Shown here: piece by piece, positions 48,646 through 60,192 of the stretch
Layout: each line of letters begins with the position of its first letter
Position numbering within the stretch: the first letter of the stretch is position 1
DNA from: Hypholoma sublateritium FD-334 SS-4
Taxonomy: Eukaryota > Basidiomycota > Agaricomycetes > Agaricales > Strophariaceae
DNA length: 64,000 nucleotides
Direction: 5' to 3'
Assembly (NCBI GenBank): GCA_000827495.1
Contig: KN817587.1
Coordinates: 150,944 to 214,943 of the forward strand
Notes under the pieces: generated by a model
What the model was told of the DNA's origin: nothing
Seen by the model: only the letters and a program-made list of their open reading frames with translations
The model's database searches: none
Made by a program: the position numbers and the translations under genes

Positions 48646-51600
48646 TCATGAATTATTCATAGCACCTAGCATGCGGTCGAGGCGCTCTTCGACTGTCCAA
48701 TTGATGTCATTCGTGGACACAGATGATGTTGCAGAATGCCCAGTAATTCGGTTGGGAACATTGGGAATGAAGTTGAAAGATCCGGCGTCCGCCCCATGTG
48801 AAAGGTCTTCGATGAGTCGACTTATTTGGGCCGAGGAACTGTAGAAAACCTTGCCATGACATGTCTTTAGATTGCCGTAACGTTAGATATCTTTAAAATT
48901 CACCTTGGTCTCAGGCCTTATTTTCCCTTGCTGCAGCTGTGGTTTCTTCTTAGAAGCAAAAGATGACGCGCTGCCTTTCGAGCCCGATCGAACGTGGTCC
49001 TTCGCAAACTGTGGCCCTTCTGGTCCAGGCTCGCGGGTAGAGTATTCTGATGCAAAACTTGCACGGCCGGAATATATCGACTCGTCATCGCCGTCACGCA
49101 GCCCATTTACGATGTTCCTGGAAATGTGTGAGAACGAGAACATCGTTGAATGCATATTTGCGGAACGATTTACTCACCAGATTGTCTCACCATTAGCCAA
49201 CTCAATAAATTCGAGAGCGGGTCCGGGTTCAATGCCGGCCATGTTGTCACCCTTCGCGGGTAGCTGATCACTGTGAGCGTGTGCATCACCTGCGACCATG
49301 CTCGCTACTCTGCTTTCCCCAGAATACATGTCGTATCTGGGACAAACATTCAGCAAATTTGGCTTTAAGGTTACATATTCTTATTACTCACAAAGAATCG
49401 TAGGTTGAGTTAGACTTCTCAATGGGACTACTTGTTGACGTGGATGGTGCGTTCAACATTTTATCCGCTTGGCTGAGGAAGTTTGGCATTTGTGGCATCG
49501 GCGGATGTCCGTCAGCAGAGAATCGCTTCACAGCCGGAGTTTTCGGCGGGGGCGGTGTTGGAGCACGATCATGAACGGAGCGAGCTGATAAGGAACTGGC
49601 GCTGACTCTGCGCCTCCGCGAAGAATTTTTGCGCTGAACGAGAGCGGCGATGTCTGCCTGGGACGCCACGGCGTCAGTTGCATAGATGATAGTTCTGCGA
49701 ACAATTGCATTATTCGCATTGTCACTCTGGCCTTCCCTTGGCCGCCGCAGGTGATCGGGCTTTCGCGTAGAAGGTTTTCTTGATAAAGTGTCGTCCGGAG
49801 TAATGGGCCGCATTTCAGCAGGTCTGGCTCTACTCTGCGATTCGGTAAGTGTATTGCTGTAGTTCGTGGGAGTGGCAGTCTGATCTGAACTTGTGCTTCC
49901 TACGTAACTGACTTGTTGTATGTCACTCCACTCGGTAGGTTTTGCGGCACTTGTCGTATTTTTGGACAAAAGGTTGCGAGATGAAGCGGACCCAGAGCGT
50001 GCCAGAAGGTCGCTTAACGCGTTTTCATCTAGCCCAAGCTTATTTGCAGCACTAAACAGTTGCTCCAAATGAGCGGATTTGGACCCATCCAGAGTCTCGG
50101 TAGGGGTATGAGGTGGAGCCTGAAGGGATGCAGGTGGGCTCGCGGGAGGGAATCTTGAGTACATCGGCCGAGGTTGTCCAGCTGGCCTGGCAGTTACAGT
50201 ATGGTTTTTGTCACCGTTCGACGACGCGGCTTTTGGCGTTGTTGGCTCAGCGAATCGGGGTGTCAAAGGAGAAGTCACAGCAGGAGATAATAGAGGAACA
50301 GGAGACAAAGGAGATGTAGCTCGTGGCCCCCCCGAATGCCCCCCAGGCGGTGTTTCTGACATTCGTTGTTTATTCCTGAACCGTGCCATGAAACCTTTGA
50401 GACCAGGACCAGCAGACGCAGGAGGACTAGGCATAGAAACTTTGAATCTCCCCGCCTCGGCTGCGCTCGATAGTTTTGGAGCCCCAGGAGGATCCAACAT
50501 CACGGGATCATAGTGAACAAGTTGACTAGCAGGAGGTGATTTGGATGTATCAGGAGCGACAGTTTCCTCTCCAGACGAAACAAGATTTTTGGACCGTAAT
50601 GATCCCCGCAGCTTCCTAAAGCGCGATCCAAGTTTCGACGGGCCCGGGTTATTGGACGACAAAGATGGCGAACGCAAGGGGACGGTTTGGACGCTCGTCG
50701 TCGTCGACACCAACTTGGGCGTAGATATTTGACTGGGATCTACGCGCCGTCGGACGGACGGCGTGTGCTTCAATCCGTCAGCCAGATTAACGTGCGAAGG
50801 ATTCTTATTGAGAGCAACCATGGCAGCATCTGCTTTTTGTTGGACTTCGCGAGTGAGGGCGGCCTCTTCTTGGGGAGTCTGGGGTATTCTCGGAACTGAT
50901 GGATTCCGGTGCAGCAAGTAAGGTGAAGGCGTTGAAAGGGCCTTGTATTCGCTACTGGGTGCCAGTTCTGTAATAGACAAAGCGGCGATAGTTGTAGCCA
51001 TCGATGAGGTTGCTGCTGGTACATCACTTGGAGGCGCACCCGGGTTTGGACTTGCCGATGACACAGGCCCTGGTTTGACCTTCATTTTGACAGTGTCGTC
51101 TCGTAGATCGTCATCTACCAGATCGTCCTCAGCACCAAAGAGTACATGAGCCAAGTCTCGATTGCGGCGTGTGTTTGGGGAGATGTTTTGGTCATCAGGA
51201 AAAGCAGACGTCGGAGTGGTAGGACTGGTATCAATATTTGAGGGCTGATCCTTGATGCTGTCGACAACCGAATTTAACAAAGCACTGGCTTTTGAGAATT
51301 GTTCATCTACGACATAAGGAGAGGGAGAAGCTGGCTGAGCTTGAGGCGGAGGGCTGGCAATCTAAACAAACGGACATGGTAAGAGTAAGCTCCAAGATAA
51401 CATTCTGAATGCCAATCCTTACCCTTGAATAGTTTGATTGCGACGTGGACGGGCGGCGGCGTCTTAATGCTGATGGGGCACGATCACGAGGATCTATGTT
51501 GGCAATTCTTGTGAATGCAGCGGTGACTAATTTCTCCTGTACGGATGCAATATCCCCTTTCTTGAGACCAGCATACCGTTGAATGATTTCCTCAGGATCC

Positions 51601-53869
51601 CAATCGTCTTCTTCCGGGGAACCATTGCCCGCGGAGACAGAATTCGATTGATTTGCCTCGAAATCGTGCCATACAACGGGTTGTGGATCGGCCGAGTTCG
51701 AGAAGGATTTGAGGACCTTGTCGCTCTCGTCCCAAGAATGAAAACTGGAACCGGCAGAATCAAGTGATGAACGAGACGAGTTGGCGCGCGGGGAATATCC
51801 TAATGAAGGGAACGTGGCGATATTGAAAGGAGAGGAAGGGGCGTTCTGTCGCGAAGCCCGTTTGCCACCGCCTCTCGGCGATAGCTCGAAGCTCGAAAAT
51901 GCAGGAGAAGTCGGCGAGCGTTGCGTACTTTGCGTAGGTGTATCCGATCGAGGAGCGTATGCAGCGGCTAAGAGAGGCGAGCCTACGTCCACATCGGGAA
52001 TATATGCGCGTGGCTGATTGGCGGAATGCGTCTCGCCATTTGGCAGATGAGCCATGGAAGGAGTGGAAGAAGGCGGGACCTTGTAGTTGAAAGGTGACGT
52101 TGTGACATCAGAGAGAGGAGAGCGCGATGATGATTTGGACTGATCCATCAGCGACCCAAGGAAATCCGAGTTCAAAGTCCCACCATTGTCGACTGTCCAG
52201 CTGTTATTCCGACTGTGCGAACTGTGACTACTTTTGTGCCCATGATTAGGGTTAGGAGTCCATATTACGTTAGATGGAGTTGTTGGGCGGGACGGCGGAC
52301 GACTGGTTGACACCGCCATCGGCTGGTATGGCGGACTTGACAGAGGCGAAGCAGGTCTGCGTCGGGCAAGAATAGAGAGATTTGAGCTGTCGCCGAAATC
52401 AATAGAATCACCGCTTCCGCGGTGACTGTCGTCTGGGGTATAACGGCCATTAGTACTTCGTTGTAGGAAGAGTGGCGCAACAGCAACAGGGGTGCTTGGC
52501 GAGGACTTCGCGGTAGATGAAATAGATTCACGTCTTAATTTAGCCGTGGAGATATTTGATAGTACAGTAGATGGTGAAGCATCTGTAAAGGGAGACTGTG
52601 CGCGCGGTGTAGTTGAATGTGATCGCTGTTCATCGAGATCAATATCGCGTGGAGTCATTGGCCTGGGCATTCCTGGTACATATCCAGGCATAGTGCGAGC
52701 AGGGATGGGCGAAGCACGGCGGTCACTAAACTCGTCGTGGATAGTTTTATCGATAGAAATTGCTTCGAAAACAGTCGAATTGAGCGAAGCGTGGCTATGG
52801 CGCTGCAAACGAGGCAGGTCAGCAGCTATGTCACTTCGTCAGAGGAAAGAACTGACCACTTCTGGAGCAGGTTGATCCAGACTACCCCGAGGGACTGGCA
52901 CAGAACGAGGCAGCAGAATCTTTTCATCTTCGACCTCGTCTTCTATTTCCTTGATAACTTGTTCGATAGCCATTGACGCACGTTTGAGTACAGCAGGACC
53001 AAGGGTTTTTTGTAGCCGGGTTTCTGCAAGGGAGATAGCTTGAATAGCGTTGTCGCTGAAGGGAGCAGGCGGAACAAAAGGTGCAGAACGAACAGAGCCT
53101 TGTTCGTTTGGACTTGACTGGACGGAAGACGATGTGTTATCTGGTGTGATTGGGCGTAGGCTCACAGTTGACAGATCCCTCGTTGAATCTTCGGTCGGGG
53201 TCAAGGACACTGTGCGCACACTATTTCCCGAACCCTTCGAGGACGCGACGCTCTTCAGATACGTGTAGTCGCGTAGACGGCCAGATCCAAACATATTATT
53301 ACTATAGCGCTTGGTTGACCGTGAAGGGGAAGATGTAACGCTTGAGGTAACAGTTGTCGACGATCTCACGGAGTTCCGCGTCCCCTCCTCGCCCTCAGCA
53401 ATCTGTTCCTGCGACGCACCTGGCGAAGGGGTGGCTCGAGACCGCAAACGCCCCAGAGTCTCCAGAAACATGTCCTCCTCTTCCTCGCTGATGTGATTCG
53501 GCCCGCCTCGTGCCCGTTGATGTGCTAATCTTGTTCGAAGGCTATCCAATGACACCTGGTCTCCAGTAGCTGAGCGTAGTAGAGAAAAGCGTCGAGAGAG
53601 ACTGATGAAATTTGTAAGTTATGCCAACGACAAACGCGAAACTGCAATGTAACCCACTCTGGCAATATAAGAGACGTGCGAAAGTCGTTCGTAGGTGGCA
53701 ATTCTGGCAATGCGTCGCGCGGGCTCAAGTCCTGAGATAACTGTCCGTGTTTCGCGTCGGACTTTCTGCTGCTCGGATGAGTTGAAAAAGGAAGTGAAAT
53801 GAGTTCTCTGCGACGATGTGGCGAATCGATATAAGCAGTAGCAGCCTAGGCTTACCGGAACCGATGCAT
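48646..53869 (-). CDS. Very long serine/proline-rich conserved fungal protein
   Basis: About 1,600 residues, low-complexity Ser/Thr/Pro-rich through the middle. No named domain was recognised. The first exon is ATGCATCGGTTCCG (53869-53856), spliced to KSDAKHGQLSQDLSPRD. Two ordered, conserved-looking ends stand out. Near the N-terminus is RTSLILPDLSRRFSLLRSAT, followed by ISEEEEDMFLETLGRLRSRA. At the C-terminus is SSSAQISRLIEDLSHGADAG, then FNFIPNVPNR and INWTVEERLDRMLGAMNNS. A short acidic motif, EEDDWDPEEIIQRYAGLKKG, lies mid-protein. I recall similarly arranged proteins in ascomycetes, suggesting a broadly conserved fungal protein with short linear motifs. Introns are GT-AG. The role is unknown; possibly cortical or signalling (inference only). 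Confidence 0.72.
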
Positions 53870-54377
53870 ATTGGGATGTGGAACCCTCGCTTTATACACG
53901 CTGGAGAGGATAGTTGTCGGATAGCTATTCGGAATACAAACAAGGCAACGTGGTAAACACGAGTCTGTCCCTGTTGGAGTAGAAGATCAGAAAGGAAGGG
54001 AATTCGCAGGGCCAGTCGAGTGAACTGCGTGAGAACAATTGAAGATAGAGACTCAGACGATGCAAGTACAAAAGCGTAAAGCCTGTCTGAAGCGGTACAA
54101 CTGGAGAAGACAAGGGGCAAGAAATGGCCGGTGACCGTGAGGGGATTAATTGAAGAAAGTCAACAACGCCGTCACCGATCAAAATCCTTCCTCATTTGGA
54201 TCATCCTTCAATATCTTGCCGAATTCAATTCCACATCTGTTCAACACGGTAGATTTGGGCTGCGTGTACTAACATGAAAGCGGAAAGCATGGAATTACTG
54301 GTGGTATCGATCCATACCATCGAAATAGCAAGCAAGTTAAAAAAGAGACTTGTATTCATCAATTACCCCGATTCATA
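53870..54377. other. Intergenic, upstream of the serine-rich gene
   Basis: About 500 bases containing the promoter of the serine-rich gene and the 3' end of the E2 gene. Overlapping minus-strand open frames (53925-54182) have no start context, family or splice partner. Nothing else recognised. Confidence 0.45.
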
Positions 54378-55357
54378 TCAACGACTTTCAGAATACCTGG
54401 AGGAAGGGGGCGGCGGTAAGCAACTGCAACTGTAATACGTGAGATGTGATTAGACTTACTTTTTCACCCATTCCTTTGCCGTCGCTAGAAATTTAACTTT
54501 ATCATTCTTCAGAAGCTGATATGAAATATGAATATAAGAGTCTGGCGCCCGGTATGAAAGACTGCGCGCACTGCAGCGATCTCAGGCTCGAAAGGATCAT
54601 CTGGGCTTGGGTTGTTGACCTTCTCTTGGATAACGGCCAGTACTATGAGATAAAATGTAATGTTTTAGTAATTACAGGAAAATGAAGTAAGCAGCACACC
54701 TGTAGTCAAAGTCACAGCAGGTTTCCACTACATTACAAGCAAACCATTTTAGCAGAGGCGATAGCGGCGTCGACAATCAAAAAAAATGAATCAGACCTCA
54801 TCTCTCAGGATCGGCACGCAGATTGCACCCTCTTCGTTGATTCCTGGGTGGTATATCTTTGTCGTAAAAGTCACCTGGGATCCCTGTTAGTCACAGAACA
54901 ACATGCAATGTAGGTGTGGCCAATTACGGTTGGAGCTTTAAATGGGTAATTAGTGGGCAACGAGAGGTTAAAGTGGAAAATTCCATTCTTGTAGGGCGAG
55001 GCTGGCTATGTGTACGACCGTCGACATGCATTGGGCATTCACAGACAGACAAACGACTCACATCGGCTTTGATAGAACATTTCCATTCCAGCAAGTTGTC
55101 TTCTTTCGGTTCGACAGTAATCCCCTGACATACAGATTAGATAGTTCAAGCCGCTTGGTTAGCGTAGACTCACAGCAACTGGATTGTTCCTAATGTCGGC
55201 GATTTCCTGAAAGATTGGATTAAACGTGGATTACCTTTGAAGACTAAAGGAGGTGGAGTACCCGTTGAACGCGTCTATGAGATCATGATCAGAACAAGTA
55301 GGAACAACAAATGATTGAAGCATATGAATCTGACCTCAGACTAGTAGCATTTGCCAT
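54378..55357 (-). CDS. UbcH7-like ubiquitin-conjugating enzyme (E2)
   Basis: E2 of the UBE2L3 kind, carrying activated ubiquitin on Cys to E3 ligases. It is fragmented into short exons: MANATSL + a 13-base exon (55274-55262) gives [20 protein letters not shown]. Then [60 protein letters not shown], and [20 protein letters not shown] with the active-site Cys. Then [20 protein letters not shown] and a last exon [17 protein letters not shown]. The usual HPN motif beside the active site reads HPG, while Gly-x-x-Cys is intact. No exon is long enough to stand alone, so every boundary was set by frame and GT-AG signals. It starts 90 bases from BRE2, pointing the other way. Length about 155 residues, normal for an E2. 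Confidence 0.88.
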
Positions 55358-55447
55358 TTAGATGTGGAATGAAAGAAGGAGATGGCTGTAAGGTTGAGGT
55401 TGATAGAAAGGGACTCAGATGAAGTCACCACCCCGCCGGCCTGCACG
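55358..55447. promoter_or_regulatory. Very short divergent promoter between E2 and BRE2
   Basis: Only 90 bases separate the two start codons (24 if BRE2 begins at the in-frame ATG at 55382). Both 5' untranslated regions must lie within or overlap it. Confidence 0.6.
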
Positions 55448-57667
55448 ATGTCCGGAACCAATTCCCGATTTGGGCAAATCGTATTGGCGCATTGTCGGCA
55501 AGGACTGAGACGCACTCGATGCCGCCGCGTTCCTCCACTCATCATGCGCGCAGAAGGGTCCTCCCCTCCTCCTCCAGACCCGGTGTCTACGCCTGAACCT
55601 TCCAACTCAACTACTCTTGATTCACTTGCACCGCTCACACCCGCCTCCGTCCCAGCGGCGTCGCGCAAGCGCAAACGGCCACCCATAAAAGGGTCTTCGC
55701 CTGCTCCTTCAGACCCAGCGAGCAATGGTGGAGGTAATGCCAATTCTACAGAGTATGCTTCCAAGCAACCATGAAGAGCAATTTTTATCTAACACCACCA
55801 ACTTTGCAGTCTCCTCGCAACGTCGCGTGCGGATCTCTCGTCACGGCCCATTCTGAAGATAATGCGCGGGCCCACCTTCATACCTATAACGGAAGGGTCA
55901 GAATGGTTTAAGACGGAACAGGTGGCGGTAAACCGTGTGGGATACCGCTATGTACCCGCCGGTATCAACCCACCAGGTCATCCAACGCCGTGTCGCACAA
56001 TTGAGAGCAATCCGACGTCCTTCCGCATAAGCTGGGAGGATCGTAGTCCGTTCCTCAAAGTGTCCAAAGACGGTCTGAGTGTAGGTGGGAGCAAGGGATT
56101 TCGAAGTGCGCGCTGCAATGCCCCCATTCGCGAAGGAAAATGGTACATGGAAGTGAAGATACTTCACGGAGGCGGGGATCAGATCGGCGACGACTCCCTG
56201 CGCGAGGGAAGTCACGTCCGCCTGGGTTGGGGTCGAAGAGAAGCTCCGTTAAATGGACCTGTCGGTCTGGATGGATACTCTTATGGTTATCGTGACAAAA
56301 CAGGCGAAAAAGTCACTTTGTCAAGACCACGACCTTATGGGCGCCCATTTGGCACCGGAGACATCATAGGGATGTACATTTCTCTGCCACCGCGTCGTCC
56401 ACCAAATAAGAAGGATCCCCTTGACCCTGCACACCTCAAACGCGAGCGTATACCCATCGACCTCAAGGGACAAGAGGTTTTTGAAATCTTGGAGTATCCA
56501 CAATGCAAGGAAATGGTAGCTCTTATGGATTACTCTGGGAAAACGACAAGTTCTGTTTCTGTGCCGTCATCTAGTAAGAAGACTGCCAACGGAAAAATTC
56601 CCGAACGTGGTGGTCCTGCCCCTACTGGCGCAAAACCCGCCACCCCAAATCTCCGTCCGTTGCCTATCCTTGCCGACTCCCGCATCGCGTTCTTCGTTAA
56701 CGGCGAATCACAAGGAGTTGCTTTCCAGGATATTTATGACTATATCCCCCTCCGCCAATCCGATGCCCGAAAATCCAACTCGCGTAAAAGGTCAGCGCGA
56801 GAAGGCGTCAAGGAACACAGAGAAAACCCTTTCGACGACGGTACTTTGGGATATTATCCTTTCATATCGTTATTCAACGATGCCAGTATTCGACTAAACC
56901 CCGGCCCGGATTTTGATTTCCCCCCTCCAGCTGACATCGACGCGCTGCTCGATAAACAAGCGCACCCGAATGGTGTCGACACTACCAACACCAGCATACC
57001 CTGCCCCAAGCCCGCTCCCGAAGATACCAAAATGGAAACTGACGTCGATAACACCGATATCAGCGTACACGCGGACGATTGTGACCCGTCCAACATCACC
57101 ATTCAGGTTGCCCCCGCCAGCCCACCTGCAGCCGAGCCCCAGCAGACCTGGCAGCCCGCTTGCGAGCGCTACCCACAGTTCATGCGAGAAGAGTGGGCAT
57201 TCGACGACGTCGAGACGGAAGAGGCGCGCGAGGAGCTCGCGAAGGCAGCCGCGGCGGACAAAGTCGATGAGGACAAGCGCAAGCAGCGCGAGAAGCGGCG
57301 CCTGCAGGCCGAGGCGCGGCGCGTCGCGGACGCCCGTCGGCGCACGGAGGAGAAGGTGCGGAAGGCGGGCGAGGCGAAGGCTGCGCGACTCGGCGGTAGC
57401 GACCAGGAACGCCCAATGACGCCCCCCGCGCCGTATGCGGCGTTCGCACCGGAGCGAAATCAGCCCAGCCCCAGCCCGCTACGCCATTCCACCGCATTTG
57501 AGGCGGACGGCTCCGCGGAGTACGAGGCTTCACCTGCACCCACACATGTATCATACGATGAGCCCAAGGGTGGGCAGAGCGGGTACACGTCGGAAAATCC
57601 AAATGACAATGATATGGATATCGACCAAGATATCGAAGCCCTTATAGCATCAGATACGCCTACCTAA
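55448..57667 (+). CDS. BRE2: COMPASS histone H3K4 methyltransferase subunit BRE2/ASH2
   Basis: SPRY-domain subunit of the Set1/COMPASS complex. The N-terminus is MSGTNSRFGQIVLAHCRQGL followed by a Pro/Ser-rich linker. One intron (after NANSTE, ending tttgcag) joins it to LATSRADLSSRPILKIMRGP. The SPRY core reads FRISWEDRSPFLKVSKDGLS, GKWYMEVKILHGGG, HVRLGWGRREAPLNGPVGLD, GYSYGYRDKTGEKVTLSRPR, and PFGTGDIIGMYISLPPRRPP. Later come ILADSRIAFFVNGESQGVAF and DDGTLGYYPFISLFNDASIR. A charged coiled-coil tail (about 57190-57400, much more GC-rich than the rest) and an acidic end follow. The RLGWGRREAPLNGPVG and GYSYGYRD motifs are diagnostic for Ash2/Bre2. It lacks an N-terminal PHD finger, as yeast Bre2 does. 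Confidence 0.93.
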
Positions 57668-57988
57668 AATTCACTTGTTGTAGAACGCTGTACCTCTTCT
57701 CTTGATCACTGTATTTGTATACAATCATCAACTTTGCCAGTCTGTCTCTGGGGTGATGAAAATATTGTTACTAGGCAAATTCCATAGTGTAAAAGCCAAG
57801 TAAAAGCAAGTGAATAAACATCTATACATCATTACGAAAATAGGGTATGTGGGGTCTGTCCCAGTCTGCCAAATAACCTTGCAAGAAAGTGAATAGGCTC
57901 AAATAGCACGGGGAATGCAAGCGTGATGACTAGAAAAGTAATTAATGTACATGGTATAGTCCGAATAACAAACGCGGCCATGCAAATT
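57668..57988. other. Intergenic between convergent genes
   Basis: 320 bases between the BRE2 and UPF0658 gene stop codons; both 3' untranslated regions must lie here. No gene recognised. Confidence 0.5.
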
Positions 57989-59878
57989 TCACTCGATCGA
58001 TATCCGAGGTCCTAGAGGAATTCCAGAGGTACTGTCTTTTGCGGTCATATTGCCGCCAGAGTTATAAGATTTAGGTGGTGGGCGAGATGCAGGCACAGCT
58101 AAGAGTGCATGGTAATGTAAGACCAATAAAAACCGATGATACTATGGCGAAAAGGAACTCACAGTGAACTTTGGAATTGAGTAATCCGCGATCGAATTCG
58201 GTGAAGCAGCGCACACCAACAATGAATGTGCCCAAAAGCAAGATGAAGGCAACGATGGCTTGGAACAAAGTCATTTTACAGAACGCTGGAATTAAGTATG
58301 GAGTAATTTCTTACTGAATGTTGTCAAAGTTGCTCTTGTAGTAAGGTATTGACCCGACGATGCGGCCGAATACATGCGAACAAGTTTATACACTAAAAAT
58401 ATCAGTAAAAAACTTGACAGCCCGGCTTCGAGTGCTTACCAACTAGAAAGAATTGTTAGATATGTTTGTAATGGCGCGATGAAAAATGCTCACAGTAGCT
58501 GAGGGCAGCAGGCATCATCACAAGAGATATAATCATGATACTACAAGGTTGTAAGCCAACCGATAACACAGTATAAGAGATCATGCAGACGTACGCTTTG
58601 ATTTCTCTTTGCGCGGCCAATCCACAGAGCACGAGAAGAACCAGAACGACGGGTATTGCAGCGATAGTCACGCCAAATTCGGCGGAATTGTGTTGCAGGA
58701 CGACGATGAGAAGCTGGTTCAGACAAGATCCGTCAGCACAACACCGCTGGTTAATAATATGGCACTCTATACCTGCATGGTCACAGCGCCGAAGAAGAAG
58801 AAATCAAATTTGAGCAGACAGATCATGATTTGGTACCATTGGTACATAGCTGCGCATTTATTATTAGTGCGCCCTCGGTGACGGCATTCGCAAATGGCAT
58901 ACTTTTCATCTTGGGGTTCGCTCCAACGACATGGAAAATGGCCCAGCTAAAATAAATTCATGGTGAGATGCAGACATGGCTAGCCCGGGTAAGGCAACGC
59001 ACCCAAATTCGCTGTAGAGCTGCTTGATAAAGAATATCATGAAAAGCCAGGAGCCGCCAATGATGCATGGTGCCGCGATCAGAAGGGGCCGGATCTCGTT
59101 CCACAAGGTCCCAGGGCCTTCACAGTTCTGAGAATGGGTGGTTGGGTCAGACAACGGCCGCTTGCACTGGTGCCAGAGGCCCTTACCGCAAAGACGAAGT
59201 TGACAGCACAGTCGACGTTAGGTATTTTTATTAGGGCTGTGTTGGTTTGGTGTATCTGCAAAGCAGCGAATACCACCAAACAAAGGTGGAATACTGTTGC
59301 GGTCTTGAGTTAGAAATGGTGGACTATAGAATTTTTAGACATACTGAGGATTCCGAAGAGTTGGATGATGTTGCGCAGCCTCAGTGCATCAAACGCCATG
59401 AGGAGCTCGAAAAGCCTACAATTTGCATGTTCATGAGAAAGTTGAATGTCCCTGCCGTGTGTGTAAACTTACTCTCCCAATGCAAATAGTGCGAGATAAC
59501 ATGGCACAGTCTGGATTACGAAAAGATGAATGGAAGGAGTTGGTAGGTATGAGAAGCAAGTATACCTTGTATCTCGTCTGGTGTAGGTCGACATTGTCGT
59601 CAATCTAGAGGGAATGCACGTTGATATAGATTAGTGGGACATCTTACAACGAAGAGCGCACCTTGTGGAATACGAGTCCAACCAACACCAGCACTGCGAT
59701 AGCCTCTGAAAAGCGAGCGTATTTCGTCAACGGTATGAAAGTAGATCCGAAAACGAAAACTAACGAATCGTGACTGAATATGCACTTAGTTAACGGTGAT
59801 GCAAGAAGATGCAAGTAACTCACTTGTGGCAATAAAAGCCTGCTGCGCCCGAGTAGCCAACAAGGGTTCAGGAGCCAT
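57989..59878 (-). CDS. UPF0658-family Golgi membrane protein
   Basis: Multi-pass membrane protein like S. pombe SPAC1952.10c, which has been localised to the Golgi; its activity is unknown. The start MAPEPLLATRAQQAFIAT is spliced to IFVFGSTFIPLTKYARFSEA. Hydrophobic segments follow in order: EAIAVLVLVGLVFHK, IDDNVDLHQTRYK, FALFVVFAALQIHQTN, RPLLIAAPCIIGGSWLFMIF, MYQWYQIMICLLKFDFFFFG, VTIAAIPVVLVLLVLCGLAA, and VIAFILLLGTFIVGVRCFTE. The KFDFFFF stretch and the tail KVHSAPASRPPPKSYNSGG-type end are family-like. The protein ends GPRISIE. Roughly ten introns of about 50-60 bases. About seven membrane spans are likely. Exons are short and the assignment relies on the combined pattern. Confidence 0.78.
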
Positions 59879-60192
59879 GGTGGGGAAGAAAGGAACTAGG
59901 GGAGGGCTGTGTGGCGTAACGCCCGACTTCGCGCGGACTGCGTCTGTGGGTGCCGAGAAGATGTACTGGTATTAAGCACAGGAATCAGCACGGCCACCGA
60001 GCACACGTTGTCCGAGTCATGTCATGTCCCGCCTCAAAAATGACCATTCAAGAGAGAATAATAAAATTCTTCGATCATGCTTTTGATCGATCGCTCATTG
60101 TACTTTATGCGCAGCTGTGGTTTGCTTGTCAAGTAAAGGTTGGCAAATCGGATAGCCACGGTAAAAGGAGAATTACTTCAGCGAGTATTTAT
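59879..60192. other. Intergenic between two minus-strand genes
   Basis: 314 bases upstream of the UPF0658 gene and downstream of the SET gene. Nothing recognised. Confidence 0.45.

Noticed and set aside
50208..51149. Plus-strand frames across the serine-rich gene
   Set aside because: Shadows of a Ser/Pro-rich coding region; no splice signals or domains on that strand.
57180..57602. 140-residue minus-strand frame in the BRE2 tail
   Set aside because: Arg/Pro-rich antisense artefact of the GC-rich coiled-coil codons.
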